A program made the position numbers and the translations under genes. DNA of 10,916 nucleotides, taken from positions 1-10,916 of the forward strand of contig JAIPDY010000097.1 of the NCBI GenBank assembly GCA_021737445.1, read 5' to 3'. The DNA is from Desulfotignum sp. (lineage in GTDB: Bacteria > Desulfobacterota > Desulfobacteria > Desulfobacterales > Desulfobacteraceae). Position 1 is the stretch's first letter. Every line of letters begins with the position of its first letter. The notes under the pieces were generated by a model. It was not told where the DNA came from. It was given only the letters and a program-made list of their open reading frames with translations, and made no database searches. Below, one piece after another: positions 6,280 through 10,916 of this stretch.

Positions 6280-7155
6280 ATGATTCCCAGGTGGTATGAA
6301 CCCGTTGAATGCCGGGAACAGTTCAAACGTATATTTTCTTTTCTGAACCTCGGGGTTCTGATTATGTCAGCAATACTGATGTTTTCCGAATTTCGATTTG
6401 ACTGGTGCGAGCAGCTGCTGGGAAATTTTTTGGTATCTACCAATCAGACCCGGCCGGAAAAAGGGGCTGTCTGGGAACTGGGCCGTAATACCCTCACAGC
6501 CCATGAGGCCTTAAATAAAATCATTGACCGGAAAAGCGATACCAGTGAATTCGCCCATAAGACAGATTCTTTTTCCGGAATCGCCGACCACCTGATACCC
6601 GGAGAATGGGTGACACTGGATAAGGACCACTTTAAGCATCTTTACCGATCCCTGCCGTTGACCCATGCCCGGCAGATCATGGAACCGGCCCGCCTGATCT
6701 GGCTGCTCAACGGCAAGGTGACAGAGCGGATTTTCTGTGAAGGCCTGAAAAACGGCATGAAAATCTATTTTATCAATGCCGGGAACCGGGTAGTTCATCA
6801 GATCGAGCTCAAACAGGACATCCTTGATGCCGTTGTGGAGAAACAATACCTGGAACCGGGGCGGCTGGAGGATTTTGAAGGGTTTTCCGGCCGGATTTAT
6901 CCGGCGGAGCGGTTTTTTGCGGCCGTGTTCAAACTGCCGTCGGAGATGATTCAAGACCTGCTGCCTGATGCCGACCTGCTTCTGGACCAGGACGGCACGA
7001 TTTTGCGCATCGGTATCTGGAATGAAACCCAGGCCGGGTTCATCCAGCTGGGGTTCGAATTCAGGTACCAGGGACAGACCCGGGTGCTGTTTGTCAAAGC
7101 CAGAGAATGGGCAGTATGGCAGCTTGGACTGATTCTCAGGGGGACCCATTCATGA
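6280..7155 (+). CDS. Conserved-looking hypothetical protein with one N-terminal membrane anchor
   Basis: I do not recognise this 291-residue protein. It has a basic N-terminus, then one hydrophobic segment at about residues 19-36 (FSFLNLGVLIMSAILMF), then about 250 soluble residues rich in charged and aromatic residues. This suggests a single-pass protein with its body probably in the periplasm. There is no cleavage site, lipobox or repeat. The soluble part alternates strand-like and helix-like stretches (KIYFINAGNRVVHQIEL, DLLLDQDGTILRIGIW). The ATG at 6280 lies 7 nt after the zinc-ribbon gene but has only a weak AAGG 12 nt upstream; the next in-frame ATG (6364) would cut the membrane segment. 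Its stop overlaps the penicillin-binding protein start as ATGA, so the two are probably translationally coupled, and a role as partner or regulator of that enzyme is a reasonable inference. Confidence 0.72.
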   Translation: MIPRWYEPVECREQFKRIFSFLNLGVLIMSAILMFSEFRFDWCEQLLGNFLVSTNQTRPEKGAVWELGRNTLTAHEALNKIIDRKSDTSEFAHKTDSFSGIADHLIPGEWVTLDKDHFKHLYRSLPLTHARQIMEPARLIWLLNGKVTERIFCEGLKNGMKIYFINAGNRVVHQIELKQDILDAVVEKQYLEPGRLEDFEGFSGRIYPAERFFAAVFKLPSEMIQDLLPDADLLLDQDGTILRIGIWNETQAGFIQLGFEFRYQGQTRVLFVKAREWAVWQLGLILRGTHS

Positions 7156-9149
7156 GGCTTCTGGCAACGATATTTTCTGTATGCCGGTCTGTTTTTTTCA
7201 CAGCTGTCATCGTTTTTTGTGCCGGTATTTTAAGTGTTATGTTCCTGGTTTTTTACACGGTGCCGGAGCTGCCAAAACTGCCTCAGGATTTAAGCCGGAT
7301 CATTGAAACCCCCCAGAGTATCATATATGCATCCTCAGGCCAGGTGCTGATGCATCTGGGAGAGCGGGAAAACGTTCCCCTTTCCCAGGTGTCTGCTGAT
7401 TTCATCAATGCTATTCTGGCCACCGAAGACCATCTGTTTTTCCAGCACTATGGCATCAATAAGCTTCGCACCTTAAAAGCATTGTACATCACCCTGTTTG
7501 AGCCCGGCAGGGTTGAAGGGGCATCCACCATCACCCAGCAGCTGGCCAAAAATCTGTTTTTTTCCTTTGAGCAGTCGTTTGCCAGAAAATTCAAGGAACT
7601 GCTGGTGGCATTTCAGATTGAGACTACCCATTCCAAAGAAGAAATTCTGGAGGCTTATATCAACCAGATCCACTTCGGGGCCGGTGCCCAGGGAGTTGAA
7701 AAAGCAGCTGACACCTTTTTTGGAAAATCCGCCATGGAACTGACCCTGCCTGAAGCTGCCCTGCTGGCCGGGTTGCCCAAATCCCCGTCTGCCTATAACC
7801 CTTTTTCCCATTATGACCGGGCATTGAAACGGCGGGATCTGGTGCTGCACCGGATGGTTGAAGTCGGTTTTCTTTCACAAAAGCAGGCAGCCCTGGCAGC
7901 TGCGGAAAAACCGGTGTTGAACCAGGAAAAAAAAGATGCCAGAAGCGGCAGTTATTTTCTGGATGCCCTGGTTAAGGAACTGGTTAAAACCTATGGGGAG
8001 AATGTGGTATATAACGGTGGTATCCGGGTGCATGCCACCCTGGACCCACAGCTCCAGGAACTGGCAAAAAAAACATTAAAACAGGGGCTTGACAGGCTCG
8101 ATGAGATGATGGGGATACCATCCTGGCAAACCCTTCGTCCCCAGGGTGCACTGGTGGCTGTTGAACCTGCCACGGGTGCGGTCCGGGCCATGGTGGGGGG
8201 GCGCGATTATTTTCACAGTGAATTCAACCGGGCAACCAGTGCCAGACGGCAGCCCGGCAGCGGGTTCAAACCCTTTGTATATTACACCGCGTTCCAGGAG
8301 GCCAAATTTCATCCAGGCACAGTGATGACCGATCAGCCGGTGACCATTCCGGTTGTCGGTGCCCCGGACTGGCAGCCCAAAAACTTTGAACGCGGTTTCA
8401 AAGGAGACATGGTATTGAAAACCGCCATGACCCAATCAGTGAACACGATTGCAGCCCAACTGGTACAGATAACAGGGCCCAGGGCAGTGATGGAAACCGC
8501 AGAAAAATGCGGCATCCAAAGTCCCCTGGATGATGTTTTTTCCATTGCCCTGGGCACGGCTGATGTTACGCCTGTTGAGATGGCAGCTGCTTTCTCCGTG
8601 TTTGCCGGTTTGGGAAAACGCCATGACCCGTTTTTGTTCTGGCGGGTGGAAGATCCCTTTGGCCGGGTTCTGTTTGAGCACATTGTTGAGGATCAACAGG
8701 TGCTGGACCCTGTGATTGCCTATCAGGTTGTGGATATGATGAAGGCGGTTGTGGACACAGGATCAGGCAGGCGTATCAGAGAACATGGCTTCACACGTCC
8801 CTGTGCCGGAAAAACCGGTACCACTGACAATTATAACGATGCCTGGTTTACCGGATTTACACCTGAATTGTGTACATCAGTGTGGACCGGATTTGACAAA
8901 AAAAAACGTCTGGAAGATACCAGTGGTGTGGGAATTACCGGCGGCAGGGGAGCAGCCCCTATATGGGCTGATTTCATGACACAGGCCCTGGCCGGAGAAC
9001 CGGAAAGAAATTTTCCTGTTCCCTCAAATATCCGGTTTGAGAAAATAGATCCAGATACCGGCTGCCGTATTTCCCCCAAAGACCCACGGAAGGGTATCGT
9101 CATCGCTGTAAAACATGGTCAGACCCTTTGCGGAGAAACCGTCCGATGA
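7152..9149 (+). CDS. Class A penicillin-binding protein, PBP1A family (bifunctional transglycosylase/transpeptidase)
   Basis: The 665-residue enzyme polymerises lipid II into glycan strands and cross-links the stem peptides in the periplasm. It has a membrane anchor at about residues 12-35. The glycosyltransferase (family 51) domain shows EDHLFFQHYG with catalytic E92 (92-101), GASTITQQLAKN (123-134), RKFKELLVA with E149, and ILEAYINQIHFGAGAQG (165-181). The transpeptidase domain shows SGFK with active-site S370 and K373, SVN (429-431) and KTGTT (554-558). All catalytic motifs are intact. The ATG at 7152 is chosen over an in-frame upstream start at 7107 because AGGGGGA sits about 7 nt before it, it overlaps the preceding stop by 4 nt (ATGA), and the protein then begins directly with its membrane anchor. 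No OB-fold-sized insert or long C-terminal tail is apparent, so it is a compact member. The next gene again overlaps by ATGA. Confidence 0.95.
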   Translation: MRLLATIFSVCRSVFFTAVIVFCAGILSVMFLVFYTVPELPKLPQDLSRIIETPQSIIYASSGQVLMHLGERENVPLSQVSADFINAILATEDHLFFQHYGINKLRTLKALYITLFEPGRVEGASTITQQLAKNLFFSFEQSFARKFKELLVAFQIETTHSKEEILEAYINQIHFGAGAQGVEKAADTFFGKSAMELTLPEAALLAGLPKSPSAYNPFSHYDRALKRRDLVLHRMVEVGFLSQKQAALAAAEKPVLNQEKKDARSGSYFLDALVKELVKTYGENVVYNGGIRVHATLDPQLQELAKKTLKQGLDRLDEMMGIPSWQTLRPQGALVAVEPATGAVRAMVGGRDYFHSEFNRATSARRQPGSGFKPFVYYTAFQEAKFHPGTVMTDQPVTIPVVGAPDWQPKNFERGFKGDMVLKTAMTQSVNTIAAQLVQITGPRAVMETAEKCGIQSPLDDVFSIALGTADVTPVEMAAAFSVFAGLGKRHDPFLFWRVEDPFGRVLFEHIVEDQQVLDPVIAYQVVDMMKAVVDTGSGRRIREHGFTRPCAGKTGTTDNYNDAWFTGFTPELCTSVWTGFDKKKRLEDTSGVGITGGRGAAPIWADFMTQALAGEPERNFPVPSNIRFEKIDPDTGCRISPKDPRKGIVIAVKHGQTLCGETVR

Positions 9150-10423
9150 TCTGGTGCCTGCGCAATATCGGGGTGCGGCTCTGGATAACGGTCCTTGTGG
9201 CAGTTCCCTGCTGCTTTTATCTCATGCCCTGGCTCAGCCGTTTTTTTTCCGGCACAGATCCAGTTTTTATTATTTTTTTCATGGTGGTTTTCTGGTATGC
9301 AGTTGTCAGTTTTCTGATGCATATTGCCGGTGGGAAAATGATTAAAAAACTGCTTCAGGAAGCGGACTTGTGGGAACGGGCAGCTATCCTGAACAAGGCC
9401 CGGAAAAAATATCTTCAGGCCGTCCGGATCTATGATTCGTTTTTGTTGTCTCCTTTGGCAGCTGGAAAAATAAGATCGTTGATCACCAGATCCATAGCCA
9501 GATTTTCTCTGACATTTGACAGTGAGGATGACAGTTTCAGACAGGCGGTCATGGTGCATCTTGCATCCGATCCCTGGGATGAAACCCTGGTGGAACTCTG
9601 GCTTAAACGGTTTGTCAGCAGCAGAACCCCGGAACCGCAGGAACAGGACCTGATGACCCGCCTGGCGGATATCCATTATGGCAACCCCAGATTGATGCCG
9701 CTTTTGACCCGCATTTTCCTGGATTCAGGGCGGATGGATTTTTCCGCCAAACAGCTGTTTGCCCGTGCAATGGAAGATCCGGAATTAAGCAAAATATACA
9801 GACAAAGGATCCAGGCCCTGCTGGGAGAATCGGAACAGACCCTGGGCCGGTTCCCGATGCAAAAGATTCATGACAAAACAGATGCAGAATCACCGGCCAT
9901 TGACCGGCAGGCACTGCCGGGTCTGGTTACAACGGTGTCTGCAAATATCAGAAAACTGTTTCATCATGTCTTGCGCATCTTTTCATCTGTATTGAATGTT
10001 GCCGGTGCTTGTCTGAACCATTTCATGGCAGTCATAAAAAAACAATCCAGGTGGCGGTTTTATGTGAAAGCCGTTATCATGGGGCTGCTTTGTCTGTGGC
10101 TGGTGGTTTTTATATACAACACAGTAACCCACCTCAAAACCCCCAAGCCGGTGATAAAAACCGACGTTGTCATAGAAAAAAGCGTTTCCAGGCCCTTTAC
10201 CATCCAGGTGGCAGCGTATTTAAAACAAACCCATGCAGAACAGTATATCAGGGTTCTTAAACAGAAAGGCATTGATGCCCGCATAAAACAGACCAGCGGC
10301 GGCGGCAAAACCTGGTATCTTATTCAGGTGTCTGAATTTGAAGACAGAAAAACCGCAGCTGCTTACGGCAACAGGCTTAAATCACAAAAGGTTATTGAGG
10401 ATTTTTTTGTCAGTAATAAATAA
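9146..10423 (+). CDS. Three-helix membrane protein with C-terminal SPOR domain
   Basis: The 425-residue product has two hydrophobic segments at about 13-31 and 38-60, a long helical soluble middle (65-300), a third segment at about 306-325, and a C-terminal SPOR domain (about 348-422) with FTIQVAAYLKQTHAEQYI, GIDARI and WYLIQVSEFEDRKTAAAY. SPOR domains bind septal peptidoglycan stripped of stem peptides. With three crossings, the SPOR domain and the N-terminus fall on opposite sides, so the middle region is probably cytoplasmic and SPOR periplasmic. The middle contains possible repeat-like helices (ADLWERAAILNKARKKYLQA) but no clear TPR. The ATG at 9146 overlaps the penicillin-binding protein stop as ATGA; a TTG at 9128 in the same frame would add six residues but has no ribosome site. 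Gene order suggests it couples the synthase or pilus base to division sites (inference). Confidence 0.83.
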   Translation: MIWCLRNIGVRLWITVLVAVPCCFYLMPWLSRFFSGTDPVFIIFFMVVFWYAVVSFLMHIAGGKMIKKLLQEADLWERAAILNKARKKYLQAVRIYDSFLLSPLAAGKIRSLITRSIARFSLTFDSEDDSFRQAVMVHLASDPWDETLVELWLKRFVSSRTPEPQEQDLMTRLADIHYGNPRLMPLLTRIFLDSGRMDFSAKQLFARAMEDPELSKIYRQRIQALLGESEQTLGRFPMQKIHDKTDAESPAIDRQALPGLVTTVSANIRKLFHHVLRIFSSVLNVAGACLNHFMAVIKKQSRWRFYVKAVIMGLLCLWLVVFIYNTVTHLKTPKPVIKTDVVIEKSVSRPFTIQVAAYLKQTHAEQYIRVLKQKGIDARIKQTSGGGKTWYLIQVSEFEDRKTAAAYGNRLKSQKVIEDFFVSNK

Positions 10424-10440
10424 TAATATGGAGGCAGTTC

Positions 10441-10737
10441 ATGATTATCATTTCCAATGTCACATATCCCCCTGAAAGTACCAGGGAGATTGCCAACCGG
10501 TATCTCAAGGCCCCGGCTCTGCCGGATTTCATTACCAAAAAAGGGCCCTATATCTCAGCCAGCAGGCGGTCGGGCATGCATTCCATCACCTATTATGAAC
10601 TGGAAAACAGCCGGCTGGCAGAGGGGCTTCAGGCCATTGGTGAAAGCCTGGCAATCTATTTTGGTGTGCCAGGATACCAGTATGAAATCAAACCCTATTT
10701 TGAACTGGAAGAGGGGTTGACAATACTGGGCCTGTAA
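10441..10737 (+). CDS. Small conserved-looking hypothetical protein (98 residues)
   Basis: I do not recognise a named family. The 98-residue product is soluble, with no signal peptide, membrane segment or cysteine. Its order of elements (strand MIIISNVTYP, helix STREIANRYLKA, strands PYISASRR and HSITYYELE, helix SRLAEGLQAIGESLAIYF, strand YQYEIKPYFELEE) resembles a ferredoxin-like alpha/beta fold of the kind seen in dimeric alpha-beta barrel proteins; this is pattern reading only. A clear ribosome site, GGAGG, lies 6-7 nt before the ATG, which fixes the start. It follows the SPOR gene after 17 nt and is the last gene of the plus-strand run. It may be co-transcribed without sharing the envelope theme. 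Confidence 0.75.
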   Translation: MIIISNVTYPPESTREIANRYLKAPALPDFITKKGPYISASRRSGMHSITYYELENSRLAEGLQAIGESLAIYFGVPGYQYEIKPYFELEEGLTILGL

Positions 10738-10752
10738 CAACTGCTGCCGGCA

Positions 10753-10916
10753 CTATACAAACAGGCTCAGGTTGGGGACCGACAGGGTGTCGGGGCAGGG
10801 GATCAATACCTGGTGAATGATACCCTTAAGTTCCTCCATGGTGCCGGCCCGGTTCAGCTGCTTGAGTACTGACAGAGAGAACTTGAAATTGGCGCAGAAA
10901 TATGGAGAAAATTTTT
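10753..10916 (-). CDS. C-terminal end of an unrecognised minus-strand gene (cut by the window edge)
   Basis: The minus strand is open from the window edge for 53 codons and ends in TAG at 10753-10755. The peptide begins KFSPYFCANFKFSLSVLKQL and ends PDTLSVPNLSLFV. Codons favour C or G at the third position as in the neighbouring genes, and the three plus-strand frames here carry several stops, which supports real coding. The residues include amphipathic helices (FSLSVLKQLNRAG, MEELKGIIHQVL) but no motif I can assign. It converges on the 98-residue gene with only 15 nt between their stops. Function is unknown. Confidence 0.5.
   Translation of the reverse strand, partial: KFSPYFCANFKFSLSVLKQLNRAGTMEELKGIIHQVLIPCPDTLSVPNLSLFV

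Noticed and set aside
7107..7151. Longer penicillin-binding protein starting at 7107
   Set aside because: The added 15 residues are polar, lack a good ribosome site and overlap the upstream gene by 49 nt. The ATG at 7152 has AGGGGGA upstream and gives a normal N-terminal membrane anchor.
10728..10768. Inverted repeat GGGCCTGT/ACAGGCTC around the convergent gene ends as a bidirectional terminator
   Set aside because: The stem is 8 bp with a wobble and a loop of about 25 nt, and there is no T-run on either strand after it. It could still weakly aid termination.
10779..10793. Hairpin CCGACA-GGG-TGTCGG as an intrinsic terminator for the plus-strand operon
   Set aside because: It is followed by GGGCAGGGG, not by a T-run, and lies within codons of the convergent minus-strand gene.

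Overview
The window looks like chromosomal DNA from a strictly anaerobic Gram-negative bacterium, most likely a sulfate reducer of the Desulfobacterota (Desulfobacteraceae-like). That placement is inference. It rests on a tungsten-type aldehyde oxidoreductase with a ThiS/MoaD-like partner, a yggT-divIVA pair next to pilT-type genes, and mid-GC sequence with many GC-ending codons. No rRNA, tRNA, CRISPR array, insertion sequence or phage gene was seen. Coding density is high.

Left region (1-2485). A minus-strand operon carries a 712-residue aldehyde ferredoxin oxidoreductase (AOR) family enzyme. It is followed after 8 nt by the first 14 codons of a ThiS/MoaD-like small protein cut by the window edge. 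A 296-bp divergent spacer (2190-2485) separates this operon from the plus-strand genes. The spacer holds a plausible minus-strand sigma70-type promoter and a leader with two small hairpins. No convincing plus-strand promoter was found in it.

Central and right region (2486-10737). Nine plus-strand genes lie head to tail with short gaps or 4-nt ATGA overlaps: a YggT-family membrane protein, a DivIVA-family coiled-coil protein, the type IV pilus retraction ATPases PilT and PilU-like, a zinc-ribbon protein with a degenerate receiver-like domain, an unrecognised membrane-anchored protein, a complete bifunctional class A penicillin-binding protein (PBP1A type), a three-helix membrane protein with a C-terminal SPOR domain, and a 98-residue unknown. 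An internal promoter with an extended -10 lies just before pilT, so yggT-divIVA and the pilT-onward genes may be partly separate units.

The genes have a common theme of cell poles, septum and envelope. DivIVA marks curved or dividing membrane, PilT and PilU pull pili, the penicillin-binding protein builds peptidoglycan, and SPOR domains bind septal peptidoglycan. The three less familiar proteins in the run are the most interesting material. At the right edge the last 53 codons of an unrecognised minus-strand gene converge on this operon.
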